In this document: piece after piece, positions 1-9,321 of the stretch | How positions within the stretch are numbered: the first letter of the stretch is position 1 | Layout of the letters: each line of letters begins with the position of its first letter | Assembly: GCF_016055185.1 (NCBI RefSeq) | Contig: NZ_JAECVR010000017.1 | Span: 1 to 64,000 of the forward strand | Origin: Paenactinomyces guangxiensis | GTDB taxonomy: Bacteria; Bacillota; Bacilli; Thermoactinomycetales; Thermoactinomycetaceae | DNA: 64,000 nucleotides | Reading direction: 5' to 3' | Program-made: the position numbers and the translations under genes | Notes under the pieces: model-generated | What the model was told of the DNA's origin: nothing | Seen by the model: the letters and a program-made list of their open reading frames with translations, nothing else | The model's database searches: none

Positions 1-1554
1 GATGATCTGATCCCGCCGGACCCCTTTTTCCCGCAAGACCCGGGCCAGCTGGTTGGCCCGTTCATTTAACTCCCGGTAAGTCAACTGTTCTGCTCCAGAC
101 ACCACGGCCATATGATCCGGTGTTTTCTGCACTTGCTCTTCAAACAGCTGATGGATGGTTTTCTCCCGGGGATAATCAGCTTTTGTATCATTAAACTCCA
201 GCAACAGCTGACGCTTCTCTTCTTCGGAGACGATTTCTATATCTTCCAGCTGAATGTGTGGATTAGCTACGACAAGCTCCGCTACTTTTTTAAAGTGTTT
301 GCAAATGTTCTCGACAAACTCCCGCGAATAGATGAATGGATTAAAACTAAACTTCACCGTTAATTCTTTACCGGGATTGACAAGGACAGTAAAATCGTAG
401 TTCGTCTGTTCAAAAACATCTACATCTATGATTTGGAAGTCAAGCGCTTTCATGCTGTTGTCCAGGGCATCCCTGTCTACAGGATAACTTTCAAAAGCGA
501 TAATATGATCAATGAGATCTCCGGATAGTGCCGTATTTACCTGGATATCAGCTAAAGATAAATAATCATACTCTTCTGATTGCAGGGCGGATCGCTGCAC
601 CCTTTTGATCAGTTCGCCAAATGTTTCTTTCTCCCGGCTCCGGACCCGCACCGGAATGGTATTGATGAATAAACCTACTATTTTTTCTACATCTTGAATC
701 TCTGATGGCCGTCCGGATACGACCGCGCCAAACACCACATCTCTGGTATTGTTATACTTTTGCAGCAAAACACCCCAGATGGTCTGGAAAACAGTATTTA
801 ATGTGACCTGATGCATTCCGGCCAGCCTGGACAATTGATTCGTCAGCCCTGCATCCAGACGGCATATAACCTCTTCTTGGATATTTTTTTCGTTTCCCTT
901 GCGGGCTTGTCTGGGGACGACTGCTGGCCGCTCATAATCCTGTAAATAATTTTTCCAGTATGCACGGGCCCTTTCCTGGTCTTGCTCTTCCAACCACTCT
1001 ATATAATCACTGTACGGAGCCACTCTTTCCAGTAAAACCGGCTGTCCGTTTACCCGGCGCTGATACATCCGGAACAGATCGTTAAATAAAATTCCGATGC
1101 ACCAGCCATCAAACAAAATATGATGAAAGCTGCAAATCAGTTGATAACTTTGGGAACCTGATTGTAACAGGGAGAAGCGAATAAGCAGATCGCGGGAGAG
1201 ATCAAATCTTCTCTCCCGGTCTTTCTGTTTAAATTCTTCAATGCAGATCTGTTTCTCTTTGTCCGTCATGTACGAAAGATCTTTATAAAAGATCCTGGCT
1301 TTTCTCTCTTTTAACACCACTTGAAGCGGTTCATTCAAGTTTTCATAAAGAAAAATGGTTCGTAACAAATCGTACTTTTGAATCAGTCCATTCAGGCTTT
1401 CTTCCAGGCAGGAGATATTTAACTGACCCTCAATTGAAAGAGTTATTTGCTCAAAATAAGCATGACTTCGTTCATCTTTTAAGCTATGAAACAACATCCC
1501 TCTCTGCAAAGGGGACAATCCGTATATATTTTTCAGGTTCCTTCTGTCCACCAT
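1..1554 (-). CDS. NRPS C, condensation domain plus start of adenylation domain (partial)
   Basis: This is the third synthetase of the operon, cut by the left window edge, with 518 codons visible. It starts at an ATG at 1554 behind GGGGTG, 16 bases after the stop of NRPS B. Residues 1 to about 430 form a condensation domain: the C1 motif reads LSPLQRGMLFH and the catalytic C3 motif FHHILFDGW is intact. The next residues begin an adenylation domain (LTYRELNERANQLARVLREKG). Because NRPS B ends in an epimerization domain, this C domain should be of the DCL type, joining a D-configured donor to an L-acceptor. The first residues (MVDRRNLKNIYGLSP) resemble an acceptor docking (COM) sequence. The specificity-determining part of the A domain lies outside the window, so its substrate cannot be read. 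Confidence 0.93.
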   Translation of the reverse strand, partial: MVDRRNLKNIYGLSPLQRGMLFHSLKDERSHAYFEQITLSIEGQLNISCLEESLNGLIQKYDLLRTIFLYENLNEPLQVVLKERKARIFYKDLSYMTDKEKQICIEEFKQKDRERRFDLSRDLLIRFSLLQSGSQSYQLICSFHHILFDGWCIGILFNDLFRMYQRRVNGQPVLLERVAPYSDYIEWLEEQDQERARAYWKNYLQDYERPAVVPRQARKGNEKNIQEEVICRLDAGLTNQLSRLAGMHQVTLNTVFQTIWGVLLQKYNNTRDVVFGAVVSGRPSEIQDVEKIVGLFINTIPVRVRSREKETFGELIKRVQRSALQSEEYDYLSLADIQVNTALSGDLIDHIIAFESYPVDRDALDNSMKALDFQIIDVDVFEQTNYDFTVLVNPGKELTVKFSFNPFIYSREFVENICKHFKKVAELVVANPHIQLEDIEIVSEEEKRQLLLEFNDTKADYPREKTIHQLFEEQVQKTPDHMAVVSGAEQLTYRELNERANQLARVLREKGVRRDQII

Positions 1555-1570
1555 CTTTGGCACCCCATTC

Positions 1571-4500
1571 TTAGTAATCCCTGCTGTTCTCCAATACTTC
1601 CAAAACATGATCCAGATCTTCAAAGGTTAACCTTTTTGCAGTAAAATCACTTGGAGTCCATCCTTCTTCATTCTGTTCCATACAATGACGGATACATTGC
1701 GACAAGTAATATTTGTAACGATTTATCAAGCCTTCTATCGTTTTCCGCTGGTATACTCGCCGATTGTATGTGAATTCCATCTGCAATGTTTCGTTCGCAA
1801 CTGCACCGTTGATATCCAATGCGTAAATAGACGTATTTTTAGAACTGATCCGTTCTCCCGCCGGCATAGAAGACAGACTCAGCCCTTCTGCTTGTTGGAG
1901 ATCTTGATCAAATTGTCCCAGATAGTTAAAACTGATCTCCGGCTGTAATTGAAATGAGATCGATTCTTTTTTGTCCGGGGGAGTCAAATATTTCAGAATG
2001 CCGTATCCGACTCCTTTATCAGGGACCTGCCGCAACGTTTCTTTCACTAATTTGATCGTGTAAAACAGATCGTCTGTGTTAAGGTCAAAAACAATTGGAT
2101 AGGAGGATGTAAACCAGCCTACCGTCCTTGTTATATCCACACCCTGTACAATTTCTTCACGGCCATGCCCCTCCAGGTTGACAGCTACTTTCTCTTCCCC
2201 GGTCCACTCTTTGATCGTGAGTCCAAGCGCAGTGAGTAAAAGATCATTCACGTCCGTGTGGTAAGCCCGATGGACATCTGTCAATAACCATTTGGTTTCT
2301 TCTGCGGTCAGACTCATGGTGATCGTTTCTGTGTCTTTTAACAGGTTTTTACCGGTTTCCCGCCGATCTTTCGGAAGCGCCGGAACAATCGTTTCCTCTA
2401 CTTTTTTCCAGTAAGGCAGTTCTTTTAAAAGTTTTTCGCTGTTCGCATACTCCCGTAACCTTTGACTCCACATTTGATAAGAGCTGGTTTTTGGTGGAAG
2501 GCTGATCTCCCGATGCTGAATCGCTTGCCGATATCCTGTTGCCAAATCCTCCAATAAAATTCGCCACGAGATGCCGTCAACTACTAAGTGATGGATGATG
2601 ATAAGGAGATGGTCTCCTTCTGACGTTTTAAACAATCCCGGCTGAATCAAAGGTCCACGGCTTAGGTTCAGGCTTTGTTGTAACCGGTTGGCCTCTCGCT
2701 CCACTCGTGCCCGTACATCAATTTCACCCGACAGATCTAACACTTCGAGTGTAAAAAGTTTTCCTTCTGGTGCACGGCTTGTTTGTACTACGGGACCTCT
2801 GCCTGAGGAATAAACCATCCGCAATGCATCATGGTGTTCCACAAGTTTATGAAAAACCTGCTCAAGATATTTCTTCTCCCATCCTTCCTTGCTATATAGC
2901 ATCACCGCCTGATTCCAGTGGTGAGGATGAGCCAGTTCCTGTTCAAAGAACCACTGCTGGATCGGAGTTAACGGAACTTTACCTTCGATGAAACTTTGTT
3001 CAACCGCAGTTTGAATCAACTGAACACAGGGAGCCAGATCAAAGATCGTTGGATGCTGGAATAAGTCTTTCATCTCCAGCTTCCGGTTTTGTTTGTGGAG
3101 ACGTGCAGCGATCTGGATGGCCTTGATGGAGTCTCCGCCGATTTCAAAGAAATTGTCATGGATTCCCACCCGTTCAATGCTCAATACTTCCTGCCAAATC
3201 CCCGCGAGCAGCTTTTCGGTTGGATCTGACGGAGCGGCATACTCCACACCTGTCTCCACTCGTCCCAACGGTTCGGGTAAAGCTTTTTTATCCACTTTTC
3301 CGTTTGTGGTCAACGGCAGTGTTTCCAGTTCAACAAAATACGATGGGATCATATAATCCGGCAGTGTTTGCCCCAAATGTTGCCGCAGTCCGGAGATATT
3401 CCAGTCTCCGTCTGTCACCAGATACGCACACAAGGCGGGGGAACCTTGCTCATCAGTCCGTACGGTCACCACCGCTTCCCGCACCGAAGGATGCTCCAGC
3501 AGCCGTGTTTCAATTTCTCCCAGTTCAATCCGGTATCCCCGGATCTTCACCTGGTCATCCATGCGTCCCAGGTATTCCAACTCACCGTTCGGAAGCCGGC
3601 GCACCAGATCTCCCGTTCTGTACATCCGTTCTCCCGGAACAAACGGGTTGGGCACAAACCGTTCTTCAGTCAGATCAGGCCGGTTTAAATACCCCCGGGT
3701 TACTCCCTCTCCACCGATGTATAATTCGCCTGGTATTCCCACCGGCTGCAATTGCTGATCCCCATCCAGCACATACATGCTCACAGTAGGCAGCGGTCGC
3801 CCGATATTGCTGGTATTGGACCGGATCTCCTCTGCTGTGATTTCCTTATAAGTCACATATACCGTTGTCTCTGTCGGGCCGTACATATTGACCAGCCGGG
3901 TTTCCGAGTACTTCTCTTTCCACGCTTGAAGCTGAACCGGTGCCAGCGCTTCTCCGGCAAAGATCAGGATGCGAATCTGCAAACCGTGGTCCGCCCTGCC
4001 CATCTCTTCATGTGACAACGGATAAAAGGCCGACGGGGTCTGGCACAGAACCGTCACCTGCTCCCGCCGCAGCAGATCCAGCATTTGTCCGGGGTCCCTG
4101 GCTGTCATCGCGGGAATGACCACCAGTTTCCCGCCGTTTAATAATGCGCCAAACATTTCCCAGACAGAAACATCAAAGCAGAAGGAATGAAACATCCCCC
4201 ACACATCATGCTCGCCAAAGTCAAACCGGCTTTGGTCGTTAAACAGCAGCCGCACCACATTGCGGTGTTCCACCATCACTCCCTTGGGTTTTCCCGTCGA
4301 ACCAGAGGTATAGATCATATAGATCAGGTCATGCGGTGTGTTTACTGTCTCTACATCAGACCCTTCTCCCCGGTATAACTCCCGGTTGTCAATGGCAAGA
4401 ATCTCTCCGGTATACCCTGATGGAACCTTCACCTGCTGCTGTACCAACAGCCACCGGGCCCCGCTGTCCTCCAACATATACCGAATCCGGTCAGACGGAT

Positions 4501-7500
4501 AGGCCGGATCAATCGGCACATAAGCCCCGCCGGCTTTGAGAATTCCCAGAATTCCCACGATCATTTCCACTGAACGCTCCACCAGAAGGCCGACAAACTC
4601 ATTGCGTCTGATCCCTTTTTCCCGCAAGGCCCGGGCCAGCTGATTGGCCCGTTCGTTTAACTCCCGGTAGGTCAGCCGTTCCTCTCCAAACACCACCGCC
4701 ATATGATCCGATGTTTTCCGCACTTGCTCTTCAAACAGCTCGTGGAGAGTTTTCTCCCGGGGATAATCAGCCGTATCATTAAACTCCACCAGCAACTGTT
4801 GTTTTTCCGGCTCTGTCAACAGTTCAATATCCGATAAATGGATGTCCCGCTGATCGACAACCTGTTCAAGGATGTGGACAAAATGTTGAGCCATTCTTTC
4901 TATAGTGGACCGCTTAAACAGATCTGTACTGTATTCCACGGCAAGCTCAAGGGTTTCCCCTTCAGCAACCGTCCAAGTCAAATCAAATTTGGCCGTCTTC
5001 CATTCCAGATCATAAGACCTGAAAGTCAAACCGGGAATTTCCGGCTCAAACAGATCCATATTTTGCATGACAAACAAAGTATCAAACAGCGGATTCCGGC
5101 TTAAATCACGGTTGACATCCAATTTCTCCACCAATTCCTCCAGTGGATAATCCGTGTGCTCATAAGCTGCCAAAACCTGCTCTTTCACACTTGCCAAAAA
5201 CTGCACAAAAGTTTTATGGCGGATTGGATAATTGCGGATTGCCAGGGTATTGACAAACATACCCACAAGCTGTTCCAAATCCGGATGAGGCCGGCCGGCA
5301 ACCGGAGATCCGACAATCACGTCTTCTTGACCCGTATATTTCATAAGCAGGATATTATAGGAAGCAAGGAGCGTCATATACAGTGTAGCCTTTTGCTCTG
5401 CGGCCAGTTGCTTTAACTTCTGTGTCAGTTCATCAGCAAGGGCAAACGTAAATAAATCACCGTTAAACTTTTGAATAGGCGGCCTTAAATAATCCGCGGG
5501 CAACTCCAGGACCGGCAGCTCCCCTGAAAACTGGTTTAGCCAGTACTTTTCTTGTTTCTTTATCCGTTCCGTTCCCATAAAACTCTGTTGCCATACTGCA
5601 TAGTCTTTGTACTGAATCTTGAGCGGCAGAAGGGACTTTCCCTGATAAAGAGAGGCGATCTCTTGATACAAGAGCCCCGTTGATACTCCGTCCGAGACAA
5701 TGTGGTGCATATCCATCAGCAACAGATGCCGCTCTTCCTCCACGTGAATCAGTCCCACACGAAGCAAAGGAGCCTGACTCAGGTCAAACGGCCGGATCAA
5801 GGACTCAATCCGCTTTTTGACATCTTTTTGATCTACCGTGATCTGTATGATTTCCAGCGGCACCTGTGGATGAATTTTTTGCACCAATTCCCCGTTGTTG
5901 AAATGGAACGAGGTGCGAAATATCTCATGCCTTTGTACCAGCGATGCAAAAACATTTCGCAAGCGCTCCACATCCAGAGGCCCTTCCACTTCCAGGACCA
6001 CGGGAATGTTATAACCAGACCCTACATTTTCAAATTCCTGAATCACATATAACCTTTTTTGGCCCGAAGAAACCGGATAAAAATCACGTCTCCCCGCTGG
6101 TTCAATTGCTTGATAGCTGTCTCCTTCCGCTTCTTTGATGTAAACAGCCAATTCTTTGATTGTGGGCCAGGAAAATAACTCCCGTAAAGGGATTTCCGGG
6201 CCCAGTTCCTTATGAATTCTTGCCGCCAACTTCATGGCTTTAAGAGAATGACCGCCTAGTTCAAAGAAGTTGTCATGGATCCCCACTCGCTCTACTTCCA
6301 GCACATCTTCCCAAATCCGGGCCAGAATTGCTTCCGTCTGATTGGTCGGAGCCGTGTATTGTACACCTGTTTGCACTTGTCCTGATGGTTCGGGTAAAGC
6401 TTTTTTATCCACTTTTCCATTTGTGGTCAATGGCAGTGTTTCCAGTTCAACCAAATACGACGGGATCATATAATCCGGCAGTGTTTGCGCCAAATGTTGG
6501 CGTAATTCGGAATGATCCAATATACCATCCGGGACTACATAAGCACAGAGATCAGCCTGGCTCCGGCCATCTTTACGGGCAGTTACAACCGCTTCTTTCA
6601 CTGCCGGATGCTTCAGCAGTTGTGCTTCAATTTCCCCCAGTTCAATCCGGTATCCCCGGATCTTCACCTGGTCATCCATGCGTCCCAGGTATTCCAACTC
6701 ACCGTTCGGAAGCCGGCGTACCAGATCTCCGGTTCTGTACATCCGCTCCCCCGGAACAAACGGGTTGGGCACAAACCGTTCTTCAGTCAGATCAGGCCGG
6801 TTTAAATAGCCACGGGACACTCCCTCTCCACCGATGTATAATTCACCCGGTATTCCCACCGGCTGCAATTGCTGATCCCCATCCAGTACATACATGCTCA
6901 CAGTAGGCAGCGGTCGCCCGATATTGCTGGTATTGGACCGGATCTCCTCTGCTGTGATTTCCTTATAAGTCACATATACCGTTGTCTCTGTCGGGCCGTA
7001 CATATTGACCAGCCGGGTTTCCGGGTACTTCTCTTTCCACGCTTGAAGCTGAACCGGTGCCAGCGCTTCTCCGGCAAAGATCAGGATACGAATCTGCAAA
7101 CCGTGGTCCGCCCTGCCCATCTCTTCATGCGACAACGGATAAAAGGCCGACGGGGTCTGGCACAGAACCGTCACCTGTTCCCGCCGCAGCAGATCCAGCA
7201 TTTGTCCGGGGCCCCTGGCTGTCATCGCGGGAATGACCACCAGTTTCCCGCCGTTTAATAATGCACCAAACATTTCCCAGACAGAAACATCAAAGCAGAA
7301 GGAATGGAACATCCCCCACACATCATGTTCGCCAAAGTCAAACCGGCTTTGGTCGTTAAACAGCAGCCGCACCACATTGCGGTGTTCCACCATCACTCCC
7401 TTGGGTTTTCCCGTCGAACCGGAGGTATAGATCATATAGATCAGGTCATGCGGTGTGTTTACTGTCTCTACATCAGACCCTTCTCCCCGGTATAACTCCC

Positions 7501-9265
7501 GGTTGTCAATGGCAAGAATCTCTCCGGTATACCCTGATGGAACCTTCACCTGCTGCTGTACCAACAGCCACCGGGCTCCGCTGTCCTCCAACATATACCG
7601 AATCCGCTCAGACGGATAGGCCGGGTCAATCGGTACATAAGCCCCGCCGGCTTTGAGAATTCCCAGAATTCCCACGATCATTTCCACTGAACGCTCCACC
7701 AGAAGACCGACAAACTCATTGCGTCTGATCCCTTTCTCCCGCAAGGCCCGGGCCAGCTGATTGGCCCGTTCGTTTAACTCCCGGTAGGTCAGCCGTTCCT
7801 CTCCAAACACCACCGCCATATGATCCGGTGTTTTCTCCACTTGCTCTTCAAACAGCTGATGGATGTTTTTCCCTCGTGGGTAATTGGCTTCCGCATCATT
7901 AAACTCCACCAGCAACTGTTGTTTTTCCTGTACGGACACAATCTCTATCTCTTCTACAGGTATATGGGGGTTGGCAACAACAAGTTTTACAACCTGCTGC
8001 AAATGGTTAAACATGGTCTGCACAAACTTCGGCGAATAAACTTCTTTATTAAAAATAATTTTTACAGATAATGCTTCATCAGGATAAACAATCACGTTAA
8101 AGTCATAATTGGTCTGTTCAAAGGCATCCATATTGGTGATTACAAAACCGAGTTCTTCACTATTTTGATCAAAGGTTTCCTTGTCTAACGGATAACTTTC
8201 AAATGCAATAATGTGATCCATCAAGTTGCCCTGCGAGGACGTATTTGCTTGAATATCAGCCAGGGAAAGGTACTGGTACTGCTCCGATGCGAGGGCTGAT
8301 TGCTGTACATTCTTTACCAGATCAATAAATGGAGCATGCTCCCGGCTATCAACTCGGACTGGAACGGTATTAATAAATAAACCGACAATTTTTTCCACAT
8401 TGCGTATTTCTGCTGGTCTTCCAGAGACAACCGCGCCAAAAACCACATCTTTGGTACGGTTATATTTTTGCAGCAAAATGCCCCAGATTGCTTGAAAAAC
8501 ATTATTCAGTGTGACCCGCTGGGTTCGGGCCCAGTTTGACAACTCCCGGATCAACCGGGGATCGAAACGGAATACAATTTTTTCATGGACACAGTCCGGA
8601 TATTCCTTCTTCACCCCCTGACGCGGGATTCCGGAGAGCTGCTCATATCCTTGTAAATATGTTCTCCAGTATGTACGTGCTTCTTCATCATCTTGTCCGG
8701 CTAACCACTTAATGTACTGACTATATGGGGTCACTCTTTCGATCAGTATCGGTTTATTGTCTATACATTGCCGATACATATTCAGCCAATCCCTTAAAAG
8801 CAGCCCAAGACACCAGCCATCCATCAGGATATGATGAAAACTCCAGATCATTTGGAAACGATTGGATTCTGTTTTTAGCAGGGAAAAACGAATGAGAAGA
8901 TCTTTAGAGAGATCAAATCCCTTCTCCCGATCGCGCTGTTTGAACTCTTCAAGGAAGGCAGACTTTTCCTGTTCTTCCATGCAGGAGATGTCTTTGAAGT
9001 AGAGTGTCCCGGTTCTCTCCTTTAAAACGATTTGGATTGGCTCACTAAAATTTTTATGAAAAAAAGCAGTACGTAAAATATCATATTTCTGAATTAAGCC
9101 ATTAAGGCTTTCTTCAACACGGAAAACATCCAACCGCCCTTCAATGGAAAACATGATTTGTTGAAAGTAAGCCGGGTCAGTGGGAGCTTTTAAATGATGA
9201 AACAGGATTCCTTTTTGAAGAGGAGATAGCTCATACAGATCTTGAATGTTTCTTTTATCGATCAT
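1571..9265 (-). CDS. NRPS B: C-A-T-C-A-T-E, two modules
   Basis: This 2564-residue two-module synthetase has, in approximate residues, C 1-440, A 465-960, T 985-1050 (LGGHSLKAMK), C 1065-1490, A 1505-2010, T 2025-2090 (IGGDSIKAIQ), and E 2100-2530 (HHLVVDGISWR, LEGHGREE, TVGWFTS). Both C domains keep HHxxxDG (HHILMDG, HHIVSDG). Aligned to the GrsA pocket, both A domains read D-V-W-C-I-A-M-V-Y-K, a code I cannot assign with confidence. The CQTPSAF stretch resembles the Thr/Ser-like A-domain lineage, but the code is not the standard Thr or Ser one. The two A domains share a nearly identical block of about 1.2 kb. The tail (TPSDFTAKRLTFEDLDHVLE) looks like a donor COM domain for NRPS C. The predicted contribution is X then D-X. 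The start codon is ATG with a modest GGGGTG Shine-Dalgarno sequence. Confidence 0.96.
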   Translation of the reverse strand: MIDKRNIQDLYELSPLQKGILFHHLKAPTDPAYFQQIMFSIEGRLDVFRVEESLNGLIQKYDILRTAFFHKNFSEPIQIVLKERTGTLYFKDISCMEEQEKSAFLEEFKQRDREKGFDLSKDLLIRFSLLKTESNRFQMIWSFHHILMDGWCLGLLLRDWLNMYRQCIDNKPILIERVTPYSQYIKWLAGQDDEEARTYWRTYLQGYEQLSGIPRQGVKKEYPDCVHEKIVFRFDPRLIRELSNWARTQRVTLNNVFQAIWGILLQKYNRTKDVVFGAVVSGRPAEIRNVEKIVGLFINTVPVRVDSREHAPFIDLVKNVQQSALASEQYQYLSLADIQANTSSQGNLMDHIIAFESYPLDKETFDQNSEELGFVITNMDAFEQTNYDFNVIVYPDEALSVKIIFNKEVYSPKFVQTMFNHLQQVVKLVVANPHIPVEEIEIVSVQEKQQLLVEFNDAEANYPRGKNIHQLFEEQVEKTPDHMAVVFGEERLTYRELNERANQLARALREKGIRRNEFVGLLVERSVEMIVGILGILKAGGAYVPIDPAYPSERIRYMLEDSGARWLLVQQQVKVPSGYTGEILAIDNRELYRGEGSDVETVNTPHDLIYMIYTSGSTGKPKGVMVEHRNVVRLLFNDQSRFDFGEHDVWGMFHSFCFDVSVWEMFGALLNGGKLVVIPAMTARGPGQMLDLLRREQVTVLCQTPSAFYPLSHEEMGRADHGLQIRILIFAGEALAPVQLQAWKEKYPETRLVNMYGPTETTVYVTYKEITAEEIRSNTSNIGRPLPTVSMYVLDGDQQLQPVGIPGELYIGGEGVSRGYLNRPDLTEERFVPNPFVPGERMYRTGDLVRRLPNGELEYLGRMDDQVKIRGYRIELGEIEAQLLKHPAVKEAVVTARKDGRSQADLCAYVVPDGILDHSELRQHLAQTLPDYMIPSYLVELETLPLTTNGKVDKKALPEPSGQVQTGVQYTAPTNQTEAILARIWEDVLEVERVGIHDNFFELGGHSLKAMKLAARIHKELGPEIPLRELFSWPTIKELAVYIKEAEGDSYQAIEPAGRRDFYPVSSGQKRLYVIQEFENVGSGYNIPVVLEVEGPLDVERLRNVFASLVQRHEIFRTSFHFNNGELVQKIHPQVPLEIIQITVDQKDVKKRIESLIRPFDLSQAPLLRVGLIHVEEERHLLLMDMHHIVSDGVSTGLLYQEIASLYQGKSLLPLKIQYKDYAVWQQSFMGTERIKKQEKYWLNQFSGELPVLELPADYLRPPIQKFNGDLFTFALADELTQKLKQLAAEQKATLYMTLLASYNILLMKYTGQEDVIVGSPVAGRPHPDLEQLVGMFVNTLAIRNYPIRHKTFVQFLASVKEQVLAAYEHTDYPLEELVEKLDVNRDLSRNPLFDTLFVMQNMDLFEPEIPGLTFRSYDLEWKTAKFDLTWTVAEGETLELAVEYSTDLFKRSTIERMAQHFVHILEQVVDQRDIHLSDIELLTEPEKQQLLVEFNDTADYPREKTLHELFEEQVRKTSDHMAVVFGEERLTYRELNERANQLARALREKGIRRNEFVGLLVERSVEMIVGILGILKAGGAYVPIDPAYPSDRIRYMLEDSGARWLLVQQQVKVPSGYTGEILAIDNRELYRGEGSDVETVNTPHDLIYMIYTSGSTGKPKGVMVEHRNVVRLLFNDQSRFDFGEHDVWGMFHSFCFDVSVWEMFGALLNGGKLVVIPAMTARDPGQMLDLLRREQVTVLCQTPSAFYPLSHEEMGRADHGLQIRILIFAGEALAPVQLQAWKEKYSETRLVNMYGPTETTVYVTYKEITAEEIRSNTSNIGRPLPTVSMYVLDGDQQLQPVGIPGELYIGGEGVTRGYLNRPDLTEERFVPNPFVPGERMYRTGDLVRRLPNGELEYLGRMDDQVKIRGYRIELGEIETRLLEHPSVREAVVTVRTDEQGSPALCAYLVTDGDWNISGLRQHLGQTLPDYMIPSYFVELETLPLTTNGKVDKKALPEPLGRVETGVEYAAPSDPTEKLLAGIWQEVLSIERVGIHDNFFEIGGDSIKAIQIAARLHKQNRKLEMKDLFQHPTIFDLAPCVQLIQTAVEQSFIEGKVPLTPIQQWFFEQELAHPHHWNQAVMLYSKEGWEKKYLEQVFHKLVEHHDALRMVYSSGRGPVVQTSRAPEGKLFTLEVLDLSGEIDVRARVEREANRLQQSLNLSRGPLIQPGLFKTSEGDHLLIIIHHLVVDGISWRILLEDLATGYRQAIQHREISLPPKTSSYQMWSQRLREYANSEKLLKELPYWKKVEETIVPALPKDRRETGKNLLKDTETITMSLTAEETKWLLTDVHRAYHTDVNDLLLTALGLTIKEWTGEEKVAVNLEGHGREEIVQGVDITRTVGWFTSSYPIVFDLNTDDLFYTIKLVKETLRQVPDKGVGYGILKYLTPPDKKESISFQLQPEISFNYLGQFDQDLQQAEGLSLSSMPAGERISSKNTSIYALDINGAVANETLQMEFTYNRRVYQRKTIEGLINRYKYYLSQCIRHCMEQNEEGWTPSDFTAKRLTFEDLDHVLEVLENSRDY
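3511..4740 (-). repeat. A-domain repeat copy 2 (second module of NRPS B)
   Basis: About 1.23 kb of the second A domain of NRPS B is almost identical in DNA to the matching part of the first A domain, exactly 3117 bp away (6628-7857). Differences are isolated single bases. Similarity falls sharply outside the block, for example around 3420-3500 against 6537-6617. This suggests a recent gene-conversion or module-duplication event. Confidence 0.85.
6628..7857 (-). repeat. A-domain repeat copy 1 (first module of NRPS B)
   Basis: This is the partner of the block at 3511-4740, in the same orientation at a 3117-bp offset. It encodes the A3 to A8 core region, including all substrate-pocket positions before Lys517, so both modules should select the same substrate. 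Confidence 0.85.
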
Positions 9266-9293
9266 ATAGCAAACACCCCGGTCATCGTTTTCA

Positions 9294-9321
9294 AATGGGA
9301 AACGGGGAACCGTTTCCCATT
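9294..9321 (-). other. 12-bp hairpin between NRPS A and NRPS B
   Basis: A perfect 12-base inverted repeat (AATGGGAAACGG, loop of 4, then its complement) touches the stop codon of NRPS A inside the 55-base gap before NRPS B. On the minus strand no U-tract follows, so it is not a classic terminator. It may stabilise or process the long polycistronic mRNA, or cause partial attenuation; that is inference. Confidence 0.6.

Noticed and set aside
3220..3789. Plus-strand ORFs of 100-190 codons across the NRPS genes, also 6328-6906 and 14033-14692
   Set aside because: They are antisense to highly conserved A-domain coding sequence, recur at the same place in each module, and have no ribosome binding sites.
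1571..9265. Assigning Thr to the NRPS B adenylation domains
   Set aside because: The CQTPSAF stretch resembles Thr-type domains, but the pocket code differs from the usual DFWNIGMVHK at four positions, so the substrate is left open.
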